From: Polynucleobacter sp. MG-Unter2-18
GTDB taxonomy: Bacteria; Pseudomonadota; Gammaproteobacteria; Burkholderiales; Burkholderiaceae
Assembly (NCBI RefSeq): GCF_018687675.1
Contig: NZ_CP061302.1
Span: 1,624,192 to 1,688,191, forward strand
DNA: 64,000 bases
Direction: 5' to 3'
The notes under the pieces are model-generated. The model saw only the letters and a list, made by a program, of their open reading frames with translations. It did not search any database and was not told the origin of the DNA. A program made the translations under genes and the position numbers. Shown piece by piece: positions 56,723-64,000 of the stretch; positions within the stretch are counted from its first letter, which is position 1, and every line of letters starts with the position of its first letter.

Positions 56723-57727
56723 ATGCAAACTGAACCTCACATTCAGCCTACGCATTTACCTCATCAGCCACCCATACTTTGTATTGTTGGCCCCACGGGC
56801 GCAGGCAAAACCCATCTCGCGATGGCATTGGCTAAACATGCCAAATCCATAGGCCAGACTATTGAATTAATTAGCATGGACTCCGCACTGGTCTATCGCG
56901 GATTAGATATTGGTAGCGCTAAACCCACACATGCTGAGCAAGCTGCTGTTCAGCATCACCTCATCGATATCTTGGAACCCAATGAATCCTATTCAGCTGC
57001 GCGCTTTGCAAATGATGCCAAGCAGCTAAGCAAGGAAATTCGTGATCGGGGAAATATTCCCGTTGTAGTAGGTGGCACGATGTTGTACTGGCGAGCCTGG
57101 GCATATGGCCTCTCATTTCTACCGCCAGCAGACCCAGAAATCCGCGCCCGTCTCGATGAGCAAGGTAAAGCAATTGGCTGGCCTGCGATGCACGCTAAAT
57201 TAGCTCAAGTTGACCCCATGACTGCCGCGCGTTTACAGCCCAACGATTCTCAACGAGTACAACGTGCTTTAGAAGTTTATGAAATTACAGGCAAGCCGAT
57301 GTCGGAACTGTTAGCAGATTCACCAAGCGAAGATGGTAGAGAAGGGTCGGCTATTCCAGAATGGATTGATCTCATTTCATTAGAGCCAAGCGATCGCTCC
57401 CGCTTACATCAGAACTTAGAAAAACGGTTTGATGAAATGCTTACTGGAGGATTATTAGAAGAAGTTGCACTATTGAAAAAAAATCCAGATCTGCATGGTG
57501 ATCTACCTGCCATTCGCTCGGTGGGCTATCGACAAGTTTGGGAGTATTTATCTGGTGAAGTAGATCAAGCTGAAATGCGATACAAGGCGCTGGCAGCTAC
57601 TCGGCAGCTTGGCAAACGACAATTAACTTGGTTGCGTGCAATCTCTGGAAGAAAGACATTTGATCCGTTTAATCCAACTGAGTTAACAGCCGCCCTAGAG
57701 TATTGCAAGAAAAGCCTAAGTAAATAG
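56723..57727 (+). CDS. miaA: tRNA dimethylallyltransferase
   Basis: Adds the isopentenyl group to A37 of tRNAs reading UNN codons, using dimethylallyl diphosphate from the MEP pathway. The 334-residue product has the P-loop GPTGAGKTHLAMALA near 23-37, SMDSALVYRGLDIGSAKP, and the C-terminal KRQLTWLRAI segment. Complements tsaD, which modifies A37 of the ANN-reading tRNAs. Its stop lies inside a terminator stem. Confidence 0.96.
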   Translation: MQTEPHIQPTHLPHQPPILCIVGPTGAGKTHLAMALAKHAKSIGQTIELISMDSALVYRGLDIGSAKPTHAEQAAVQHHLIDILEPNESYSAARFANDAKQLSKEIRDRGNIPVVVGGTMLYWRAWAYGLSFLPPADPEIRARLDEQGKAIGWPAMHAKLAQVDPMTAARLQPNDSQRVQRALEVYEITGKPMSELLADSPSEDGREGSAIPEWIDLISLEPSDRSRLHQNLEKRFDEMLTGGLLEEVALLKKNPDLHGDLPAIRSVGYRQVWEYLSGEVDQAEMRYKALAATRQLGKRQLTWLRAISGRKTFDPFNPTELTAALEYCKKSLSK

Positions 57728-57734
57728 GCTTTTC
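57709..57734. terminator. Terminator overlapping the miaA stop codon
   Basis: GAAAAGCCTA (57709-57718) and TAGGCTTTTC (57725-57734) form a perfect 10-bp stem with a 6-nt loop; the right arm contains the miaA TAG. Short T runs follow on both strands. Likely bidirectional between miaA and purM. Confidence 0.75.
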
Positions 57735-57741
57735 TTGGGTA

Positions 57742-58794
57742 TTAAATAACGATCGTTTGTGGTGCGCCAGCTGGACGCTCTACAACCTCGCCAACCGTCC
57801 AGGCATGTAAACCTTCAGCCTTGAGCGATTGAATGGCAGCATCAGCTTGAGAAGCAGACACAATCACCACCATACCAATACCACAATTAAATACGCGAAC
57901 CATTTCCGCATCGGCTACGCCACCCTTCATTTGCAACCAGCGGAACAGTTCTGGCATTTGCCAGCTATCGCGATGCAATACTGCTTGAGTATTTTCTGGC
58001 AGTACGCGCGGCACGTTATCCACTAGGCCTCCGCCAGTAATGTGGGCCATACCCTTCACATTAATTTCATTGATCAACTTTAGTAATGGCTTGACGTAAA
58101 TTTGTGTCGGGGCCATTACGACATCACCCAAAGGTCGGCCGCCCAAATCATCAGTCGGCTTAGCTCCAGCACGCTCAATAATTTTACGAACTAGTGAGTA
58201 GCCATTGGAATGTGCGCCACTAGAAGCAATTGCTAAGACCACATCTCCTGGGGCAATCGTTGCACCAGTAATAATTTTAGATTTTTCAACTGCGCCAACA
58301 GCAAAGCCGGCTAGATCGTATTCACCTGGAGGATACATACCGGGCATCTCTGCAGTTTCACCACCGATCAATGCACAACCAGATAACTCGCATCCAGTCG
58401 CTATTCCGCCAACGACAGTGGCTGCAGTGTCGACAGTGAGCTTGCCGCAAGCGAAGTAATCCAAGAAAAAGAGGGGTTCAGCACCTTGCACCAAAATGTC
58501 ATTCACGCTCATTGCCACCAAATCCTGGCCGATCGTATCGTGACGATTCCACTCAAAGGCCAATCTGAGCTTGGTACCAACCCCATCAGTACCGGATACT
58601 AAAACTGGCTCTTTATAGCGTTTTGGGACCTCAAACAGGGCGCCAAAGCCGCCAATCCCAGCTAGCACGCCTTCACGCATGGTTTTCTTGGCTAAAGGCT
58701 TAATACGATCCACCAAGTCATCACCAGCATCGATATCGACACCTGCGTCACGGTATGAAAGGCCTTTTGAGGAAGAATCGGTAGATGAGTTCAT
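57742..58794 (-). CDS. purM: Phosphoribosylformylglycinamidine cyclo-ligase (AIR synthetase)
   Basis: Fifth step of purine synthesis, closing the imidazole ring with ATP. The 350-residue product has the N-terminal [42 protein letters not shown] and [15 protein letters not shown] motifs. Divergent from the AI-2E family permease with a 73-bp gap. purN is elsewhere in the window, so these purine genes are dispersed. Confidence 0.97.
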   Translation of the reverse strand: MNSSTDSSSKGLSYRDAGVDIDAGDDLVDRIKPLAKKTMREGVLAGIGGFGALFEVPKRYKEPVLVSGTDGVGTKLRLAFEWNRHDTIGQDLVAMSVNDILVQGAEPLFFLDYFACGKLTVDTAATVVGGIATGCELSGCALIGGETAEMPGMYPPGEYDLAGFAVGAVEKSKIITGATIAPGDVVLAIASSGAHSNGYSLVRKIIERAGAKPTDDLGGRPLGDVVMAPTQIYVKPLLKLINEINVKGMAHITGGGLVDNVPRVLPENTQAVLHRDSWQMPELFRWLQMKGGVADAEMVRVFNCGIGMVVIVSASQADAAIQSLKAEGLHAWTVGEVVERPAGAPQTIVI

Positions 58795-58834
58795 GGCAGA
58801 GATAGAAGATTAGTAAAAAACGCTACTTGGTCGG

Positions 58835-58840
58835 TAGAAT
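58835..58840 (+). promoter_or_regulatory. Candidate -10 box for the permease-hda operon
   Basis: TAGAAT (five of six) about 27 bp before the ATG at 58868; predicted start near 58847 leaves a short leader with GAGGA ribosome sequences. -35 not clear. Confidence 0.4.
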
Positions 58841-58867
58841 CATTGAATTCTAGAGGATTCGAGGACG

Positions 58868-59857
58868 ATGGCTGAAATTTTTACCCCTTTTCTGACTGCA
58901 TTTATTCTGGCTTATGCCTTGCGCCCAGTTTGCTTGTGGCTTGAGAGGCATCGCCTACCCCGCGCAGCGGCCGCTGGGATTGCCATGATTTTTGGTCTAG
59001 TTGTCGTATTTTTAATACTGACTCTATTTATTACTCTCCTCAAAACCGAAATCCCCCTAATTAAGGCTCAATTTCCGACTTGGATCCAAAACACCCAATC
59101 CTGGCTTGGACCCAAGTTGAGTGAATTTCATATTGATGTGGATTGGGGCACCCTCAAAACCACTGCCACCCAAAAAATTACTACGCACCTCAACGATAAT
59201 TCTGATGCGCTCATGTCCTCCACTTTGGAGACTGTACTGATGTCAGGCAGCTCGGTTATTGCGGGATTCGTAAATGCGGTACTGATCTTATTCGTCATGT
59301 TTTATTTGTTGATCGACTGGAATCATTTTTTCAAACTCGTTAGAACGATTGTTCCGGTCCGCGCACAAGATACAGTTCACCACCTCGCAATGCACGCTGA
59401 TGGCTTACTCTCGCAATACCTCCGGGGCATGCTGATTGTGATTTCGATCATGTCCGTTTTCTACAGCGTAGGCTTAAGCATCATTGGGGTTCAAGGTGCG
59501 GTCGCCTTAGGCGTCTTTACTGCGCTGATGATTGTGATTCCCTACATTGGTATTGCCTTGGGCTTTACTCTAGCGGTCCTTGCGGCCCTTTTGCAGTTTG
59601 GGCCTGGTGGTGCAATTATTGGAGTCCTTGTGCTGTATGGACTAGGTCAATTTATTGAAGGCTTCTTTCTCACGCCACGCCTCGTGGGTGAACGAATTGG
59701 CTTGCATCCCGTTGCCGTGCTCTTTGCGCTGTTGTTATTTGGAAAGTTATTTGGTTTCTTTGGCATCCTACTCGCATTACCCATCAGCGCAGTTGGTTTA
59801 GTGCTTTTGCAATATGGTTGGACATGCTATACCCAAAGTCCTTGGTACCAAAAGTAA
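58868..59857 (+). CDS. AI-2E family transporter (PerM-like permease)
   Basis: A 329-residue membrane protein of the AI-2E/PerM family. There are about seven to eight hydrophobic segments, a long extracytoplasmic-type loop near 60-120, and the conserved PYIGIALGF and QFIEGFFLTPRLVGERIGLHPV segments. Substrate unknown; the AI-2 label is a family name, and other members act as ion antiporters or permeases. SD-like GAGGA precedes the ATG. First of a run with hda, as in several Burkholderiales (after purM). Confidence 0.9.
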   Translation: MAEIFTPFLTAFILAYALRPVCLWLERHRLPRAAAAGIAMIFGLVVVFLILTLFITLLKTEIPLIKAQFPTWIQNTQSWLGPKLSEFHIDVDWGTLKTTATQKITTHLNDNSDALMSSTLETVLMSGSSVIAGFVNAVLILFVMFYLLIDWNHFFKLVRTIVPVRAQDTVHHLAMHADGLLSQYLRGMLIVISIMSVFYSVGLSIIGVQGAVALGVFTALMIVIPYIGIALGFTLAVLAALLQFGPGGAIIGVLVLYGLGQFIEGFFLTPRLVGERIGLHPVAVLFALLLFGKLFGFFGILLALPISAVGLVLLQYGWTCYTQSPWYQK

Positions 59858-59869
59858 ATTGCTGCAGCA

Positions 59870-60628
59870 ATGAATAGTCCATCACTACCAAGACAGTTTG
59901 CACTCGACATCGGTCACACACCCAAACCCAGCTTAAGTAATTTTTTAGCCGGAGAAAATCTAGCGCTGCACTCTACCTTGTTGACTATAGCCAAATCCTG
60001 GGAAATGAATACCCCAAGATTAGCCAGTGAGAATCCTCTCAACGAACGCTGGATCTATTGGTGGGGGCCAGAAGGCTCTGGTCGCACCCACTTACTCGGT
60101 GCAATCGGCAATGCTGCTCAGCAATTAGACTTGAGGCACTTCCCCCTAACTCCCAATGAACCCATTTCTTGGGTGAGTCTGGAGGAAAGTCTGCCTGCTC
60201 TATGCACCAGTGCTGCACCCTCAGTCATTACCGTTGATGACGTAGATCGACTTGATGAACGCCTGGTAGCATCCTTATTTCGTATTCTGAATGCCATTCA
60301 GGGTAGTGAAGCAATACATATTTTCATGGCAGGTAATGCTGCCCCTGGTGCATTAAGACTGAGAGAAGACCTGCGCACCCGCCTGGGATGGGGCTTGGTC
60401 TTTCAAACCCACCTTTTGGGCGATGATCAGAAAATAGAAGCCTTACAACAAGCAGCGCAAGCGCGCGGCTTGGTTTTATCGTCAGATGTATTGCCTTGGT
60501 TGCTAAATCGCTTTTATCGAGATATGCCCAGCCTGATGGCATTGATTGATGCTTTAGATGCTTACTCACTAGAAACAAAACGCGCTGTCACCTTGCCCCT
60601 CGTTAGAGAGCTCTTGCAGCCTAAATAA
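59870..60628 (+). CDS. hda: DnaA regulatory inactivator Hda
   Basis: DnaA-related AAA+ protein that, with the DNA-bound sliding clamp, triggers ATP hydrolysis on DnaA to prevent re-initiation. The 252-residue product starts MNSPSLPRQFALDIG with a clamp-binding-like QFALDI segment near 9-14. It has Walker A GPEGSGRTHL and Walker B ITVDDVDRL, and lacks the DnaA DNA-binding domain IV. The permease-hda order is typical. Confidence 0.92.
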   Translation: MNSPSLPRQFALDIGHTPKPSLSNFLAGENLALHSTLLTIAKSWEMNTPRLASENPLNERWIYWWGPEGSGRTHLLGAIGNAAQQLDLRHFPLTPNEPISWVSLEESLPALCTSAAPSVITVDDVDRLDERLVASLFRILNAIQGSEAIHIFMAGNAAPGALRLREDLRTRLGWGLVFQTHLLGDDQKIEALQQAAQARGLVLSSDVLPWLLNRFYRDMPSLMALIDALDAYSLETKRAVTLPLVRELLQPK

Positions 60629-60634
60629 ATATTC

Positions 60635-61315
60635 ATGACTCAATTAGCACTGTTCGATTTAGATCACACTCTTCTCCCCTGCGATAGCGATTATGAATGG
60701 GGTCAGTTCTTGGCGCGCATTGGTGTAGTCGATAGCAAATACTATGCGCAGCAAAATGAACGCTTTTATCAGGACTATAAAGATGGAAATCTGAATATTC
60801 AAGAGTTCCTACGCTTTGCATTAAAGCCACTCTCCGAACATTCCCGCGCACAGCTCAAAGAATGGCATGACGCCTTCATGCATGAGGTCATTACTGGCCA
60901 ACTCCGTCAACAGGCGGTTGATCTCGTGAAGCGTCACCAAGATGCTGGCGATCTTTGCTGCGTTGTGACTGCAACCAATAGCTTTGTTACTCGCCCCATC
61001 GTAGAAAGTTTTGGCATTGAACATCTGGTAGCTACTGAACCTGCCACTGTGGGAGATCAGCCTTTCGCCGATTTCACAGGCGAAGTCAAAGGTATACCGA
61101 GTTTTAGGGAAGGCAAAATTCAACGCGTTCATGATTGGCTTGCTACCCAAAAGCTCACGTTTGATGAATTGCCACAAAGTTATTTTTATTCAGACTCAAT
61201 GAATGATTTACCTCTCCTGGAAAAAGTGAGCAATCCAGTTGCCACCAATCCGGATGCTCGCCTACGTGATGAAGCCTTAAAACGTCACTGGCCCATACTT
61301 GAACTGTTTGCATGA
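60635..61315 (+). CDS. HAD family phosphatase (SerB-like, subclass IB)
   Basis: A 226-residue HAD hydrolase. Motif I is FDLDHTLLPCDSD (Asp nucleophile), motif II VVTATNSF, motif III Lys near GKIQRVHDW and motif IV YSDSMNDLPLL. It resembles the HAD-IB group that includes phosphoserine phosphatases and some histidinol-phosphatases; the substrate is uncertain. It begins 6 bp after hda and overlaps pcnB by 4 bp (ATGA). Confidence 0.88.
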   Translation: MTQLALFDLDHTLLPCDSDYEWGQFLARIGVVDSKYYAQQNERFYQDYKDGNLNIQEFLRFALKPLSEHSRAQLKEWHDAFMHEVITGQLRQQAVDLVKRHQDAGDLCCVVTATNSFVTRPIVESFGIEHLVATEPATVGDQPFADFTGEVKGIPSFREGKIQRVHDWLATQKLTFDELPQSYFYSDSMNDLPLLEKVSNPVATNPDARLRDEALKRHWPILELFA

Positions 61316-62712
61316 TTACCAAATTTATTAAACGTATTTTGCGTCGTGATCCCATGATCCGACATACTGCAGCCCATACCTCTGGCGCACCGAAACGAGT
61401 CCCTAAAAAAACTCACCGAATTGACCCAGACTTACTGTCCAAAAATGCTGTGAAGGTAACTCAGACATTGCAGCAGGCTGGCTATGATGCTTTTATTGTG
61501 GGCGGTGCTGTACGAGATTTAGCTTTAGGCATTGGCCCTAAGGACTTCGATGTGGCAACCAATGCCACACCTGAGCAGGTACAAAAACTATTTCGTAAAG
61601 CACGCCTCATTGGTCGTCGCTTTCAGATTGTGCATGTCACTTTTTTTGGCAAAGGCCAACCTGAAATTATTGAGGTATCTACCTTTAGGGCTCTGCTAGA
61701 GAACGCTGGCGAGCATATAGCAGAAAATGGCCGTATTTTGCGCGATAACGTCTGGGGTAGCCAGCATGAAGATGCTGCGCGTAGAGATTTCAGCATCAAT
61801 GCGATGTACTACGACCCTGCTACTGAAACTGTACTCGACTATCACGGCGGTATGGCTGACATGCAGAAGAAAACCTTGCGCATGATTGGTGATCCGGCTA
61901 AGCGCTATCGTGAAGATCCGATTCGTATGCTGCGCGCCATTCGCTTTGCAGCCAAGACTGGCTTTACCTTAGACGCAGCAACGCGCGCACCTATCGCCAA
62001 ATTAGGTAAATTGATTCACGATGTACCTTCTGCTCGCCTCTTTGATGAAATCCTCAAACTTCTCATGTCTGGATACTCATGGGCTGCGATTCAAGGCCTC
62101 AAGGATGCAGGACTTCATCATGGCCTACTACCTTTGCTGGATCATATCTTGGATCAGAGTGCAGACTCTCAAGAAGCAAATGATTTTGTTCGCATTGCGC
62201 TCGCCAATACCGATGAACGCATCCAATCGGGTAAAAGCGTTTCGGCCGGATTCTTGTTTGCGACTTTGCTGTGGCCAGATCTACTCAATAATTGGAAAAA
62301 GAATATTGCTAAAGGGATTTCCAACATTCCCGCACTACATGACGCCATGGATGAGACCATTGCCAGCCAAAGCAGCGGCATGGTAATTCAGCGACGTTTC
62401 GAGAGCGACATGCGAGAAATCTGGTCAATGCAGCCCCGATTTGAAAAGCGTGTTGGACGCTACCCTTATCGCCTGATTGAATCACCACGTTTTAGAGCGG
62501 GTTATGACTTTATGCTCCTGCGTTGTGCTACGGGTGAGAAAAATCCCGCTTTAGGAGAGTGGTGGAGCAGCTTCATCGCAAGCGACCCAGCAGAGCAAGA
62601 AGCCTTGATGGCCAGCGTCAAAAACGAGACTGGTAATAGCGCTGCCCCCACAAAAAGACGTCGCCGTAGAAAAGCCAAGGTGGCCGTGCCCAGTGAAAGC
62701 GCAGCAGACTAA
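61312..62712 (+). CDS. pcnB: Poly(A) polymerase I
   Basis: Adds poly(A) tails to RNA 3' ends, promoting decay. The 466-residue product has the nucleotidyltransferase core IVGGAVRDLALG and DFDVATNATPEQV (catalytic Asp pair), RRDFSINAMYYDP, and RMLRAIRFAAKTGF of the CCA-adding/poly(A) superfamily. A basic Arg/Lys C-terminus (KRRRRRKAKVAV) is typical of PcnB rather than CCA enzymes. It precedes folK as in E. coli. Confidence 0.95.
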   Translation: MITKFIKRILRRDPMIRHTAAHTSGAPKRVPKKTHRIDPDLLSKNAVKVTQTLQQAGYDAFIVGGAVRDLALGIGPKDFDVATNATPEQVQKLFRKARLIGRRFQIVHVTFFGKGQPEIIEVSTFRALLENAGEHIAENGRILRDNVWGSQHEDAARRDFSINAMYYDPATETVLDYHGGMADMQKKTLRMIGDPAKRYREDPIRMLRAIRFAAKTGFTLDAATRAPIAKLGKLIHDVPSARLFDEILKLLMSGYSWAAIQGLKDAGLHHGLLPLLDHILDQSADSQEANDFVRIALANTDERIQSGKSVSAGFLFATLLWPDLLNNWKKNIAKGISNIPALHDAMDETIASQSSGMVIQRRFESDMREIWSMQPRFEKRVGRYPYRLIESPRFRAGYDFMLLRCATGEKNPALGEWWSSFIASDPAEQEALMASVKNETGNSAAPTKRRRRRKAKVAVPSESAAD

Positions 62713-62782
62713 GCAGACTTGAGAAAAATTCAGTAAAGTAGTTCTACTAGTTTTTTGTACCTCTCTCTTGTTTGGAATGGGC

Positions 62783-63310
62783 ATGGCTCGAGCTTTTATT
62801 GGATTTGGTGGAAATATCGGTGACACGCGTCAGCTCATTACTGATGCGATTGTGTGTCTTGCCCAGCGCTGCGAACTCCAAATCGTAAGCAAAAGCTGTT
62901 TCTACCAAAGTGCGCCCTTTCAAGCTACCGGGGGCGACTACATTAATTCTGTGATTGAAATTGAAACGCAACTCAGTCCTTATGGCCTTTTGCACGTCTG
63001 CCAAGCAGTCGAACAAGAATTTGGCCGTGAGCGTCCTTACGAAAATGCACCTCGCACAATTGATTTGGACATCCTGGCATTTGAAGGCGTTTCTCAAACA
63101 GATACAGAACTCACAATCCCCCACCCCAGAATCATTGAGCGCTCATTTGTTTTACTTCCCTTACTAGAAATTGCCCCAGATTTCTTTTTACCCAACTGGG
63201 GCGAACTCAAGGCGTATTTACCCAACGTAGCCGATCAGCGCATTGAAAAACTCTCTTGCCGCAACTGTCATTGCGGTGAAAAACAGGTTTATAGCCAGTC
63301 AGCGCATTAA
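62783..63310 (+). CDS. folK: 2-amino-4-hydroxy-6-hydroxymethyldihydropteridine pyrophosphokinase
   Basis: Activates hydroxymethyl-dihydropterin for folate synthesis. The 175-residue product has FIGFGGNIGDTRQLI, YINSVIEIET, and the signature RPYENAPRTIDLDILAF with metal-binding Asp residues, then IPHPRIIERSFVLLPLLE. ATG at 62783 has GGAATGGGC as ribosome site; ATG 62777 and TTG 62768 are alternatives. It follows pcnB and precedes panB, the conserved pcnB-folK-panB order. Confidence 0.95.
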   Translation: MARAFIGFGGNIGDTRQLITDAIVCLAQRCELQIVSKSCFYQSAPFQATGGDYINSVIEIETQLSPYGLLHVCQAVEQEFGRERPYENAPRTIDLDILAFEGVSQTDTELTIPHPRIIERSFVLLPLLEIAPDFFLPNWGELKAYLPNVADQRIEKLSCRNCHCGEKQVYSQSAH

Positions 63311-63327
63311 TTCATTAAACTCACGCC

Positions 63328-64000
63328 ATGGGTTACTTACAAGGCGAAAAGCCAATTACGATTTCTAAACTCCATGCCATGCATGCTGAAGGTGAAAAAA
63401 TCACCATGCTGACGGCTTACGATTCAACCATGTCAGCCCTGTTAAATCGCAGCGGAGTAGAAACCATCCTGATTGGGGACTCATTAGGCAATGTGATTCA
63501 AGGTCACTCCAGTACAACATCCGTAACTGTTGAGCAAGTGGCGTATCACACTGAATGCGTCGCTCGAGCCAACACCCATGCATTCATCATTGCCGACCTA
63601 CCTTTTGCCAGCTATGGTGACCCCGTCCAAGCCTTAGATTCAGCAGCAGAACTCATGCGCGCTGGTGCTGATATGGTCAAACTTGAAGGTGGCAATTGGC
63701 AAATCGACATCATTCAGTATTTAGTAGAACGTAGTGTTCCTGTTTGCGCCCATTTAGGACTATTACCCCAGTCCGTTCACATCCTGGGTGGTTATAAGGT
63801 TCAAGGCAAATCGAAAGATGCCGCAAGTATCATGCTTGAGCAGGCCATTGCTTGCGAGCAAGCTGGCGCACAAATGATCGTGCTTGAAGCCATTCCATCT
63901 TCATTAGGCAAGCTTATTACTGAATCGCTCTCCATCCCCACCATTGGAATCGGCGCAGGCGCGAATTGCTCAGGTCAAGTATTAGTACTACAAGATATGC
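63328..64000 (+). CDS. panB: 3-methyl-2-oxobutanoate hydroxymethyltransferase, N-terminal part (cut by window edge)
   Basis: First committed step of pantothenate synthesis, adding a hydroxymethyl group to alpha-ketoisovalerate. About 224 residues are present. It starts [20 protein letters not shown], with [32 protein letters not shown] and the metal-binding Asp in [32 protein letters not shown] and [14 protein letters not shown] follow. The C-terminus runs off the right edge. It leads into the same pathway as coaBC. Confidence 0.96.
   Translation, partial: MGYLQGEKPITISKLHAMHAEGEKITMLTAYDSTMSALLNRSGVETILIGDSLGNVIQGHSSTTSVTVEQVAYHTECVARANTHAFIIADLPFASYGDPVQALDSAAELMRAGADMVKLEGGNWQIDIIQYLVERSVPVCAHLGLLPQSVHILGGYKVQGKSKDAASIMLEQAIACEQAGAQMIVLEAIPSSLGKLITESLSIPTIGIGAGANCSGQVLVLQDM

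Noticed and set aside
1..64000. A defence island, prophage, integrated element or other new multi-gene system
   Set aside because: Almost every gene is a recognised core gene in a conserved neighbourhood; no integrase, transposase, tRNA-associated junction or unfamiliar gene cluster is visible.

Overview
The window looks like ordinary chromosome of a small-genome betaproteobacterium of the Burkholderiaceae, most likely Polynucleobacter or a close relative. This rests on recognised protein families and gene order: polA / small secreted protein / thrB / BPSS1780-type membrane protein / uvrD; xseB-ispA-dxs; ribF-ileS-lspA; fkpB-ispH; DUF3579 next to argF; and an RpoD with a long Lys/Ala/Pro-rich N-terminal extension. 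Base composition is moderate (by eye below 50% G+C, not computed). Genes are tightly packed, with no gap above about 225 bp, many 4-bp start/stop overlaps and several convergent pairs whose stop codons overlap. I see no insertion sequence, prophage, CRISPR array, toxin-antitoxin or defence genes, rRNA or tRNA.

Layout. 1-4147 (minus): the macromolecular-synthesis cluster rpsU, yqeY, dnaG, rpoD (rpoD cut by the window edge), divergent from tsaD. 5315-9247 (minus): folE2 and the isoprenoid cluster xseB-ispA-dxs. 9317-11385 (plus): a structured leader, a Rieske oxygenase and a 3-mercaptopyruvate sulfurtransferase. 11382-15899 (minus): polA, a Tat-exported dienelactone hydrolase and a ZIP metal transporter. 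15981-20538: a small secreted protein, thrB and a membrane protein (plus) against a UvrD-type helicase (minus). 20563-24367 (plus): valS, galU. 24456-27316 (minus): alaS and a TusA-like protein. 27440-31279 (plus): tctBA and glnS. 31260-34469: an NAD(P)-binding epimerase-like protein (minus), a ferredoxin-reductase fusion and argD (plus). 34561-37259: fkpB-ispH (minus), radC and rpmB-rpmG (plus). 37335-40772 (minus): purN, an RsmB-type methyltransferase and a fatty-acid desaturase. 40824-46843 (plus): ribF-ileS-lspA-coaBC-dut. 46902-49552 (minus): clpS-clpA. 49838-50623 (plus): a cold-shock protein and a DUF192 protein. 50719-53305 (minus): argF, argG, ppnP. 53457-57727: DUF3579 (plus), rpsT (minus), murJ, a SirB1-like protein and miaA (plus). 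57742-58794 (minus): purM. 58868-64000 (plus): an AI-2E family permease, hda, a HAD phosphatase, pcnB, folK and panB (cut by the edge).

Functionally this is core informational and biosynthetic machinery: transcription and replication initiation (rpoD, dnaG, polA, hda), aminoacyl-tRNA synthetases (Val, Ala, Gln, Ile), tRNA modification (tsaD, miaA), ribosomal proteins (S21, S20, L28, L33), isoprenoids (dxs, ispA, ispH), folate/pantothenate/CoA/flavin (folE2, folK, panB, coaBC, ribF), purines (purN, purM) and arginine (argD, argF, argG).

No gene cluster here looks like an undescribed system. The most interesting signals are regulatory. Many housekeeping genes have a good -10 hexamer only 5-7 nt before the ATG and no Shine-Dalgarno, which predicts leaderless mRNAs. 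Several divergent pairs appear to share one symmetric -10 element, most strikingly AATTATAATT in the 24-bp uvrD/valS gap. Other points are a recent in-frame 99-bp duplication inside rpoD, two mutually exclusive stems in the rpoD leader, and a strongly folded leader before the Rieske oxygenase. All promoter and structure calls are by eye and none was scored computationally.
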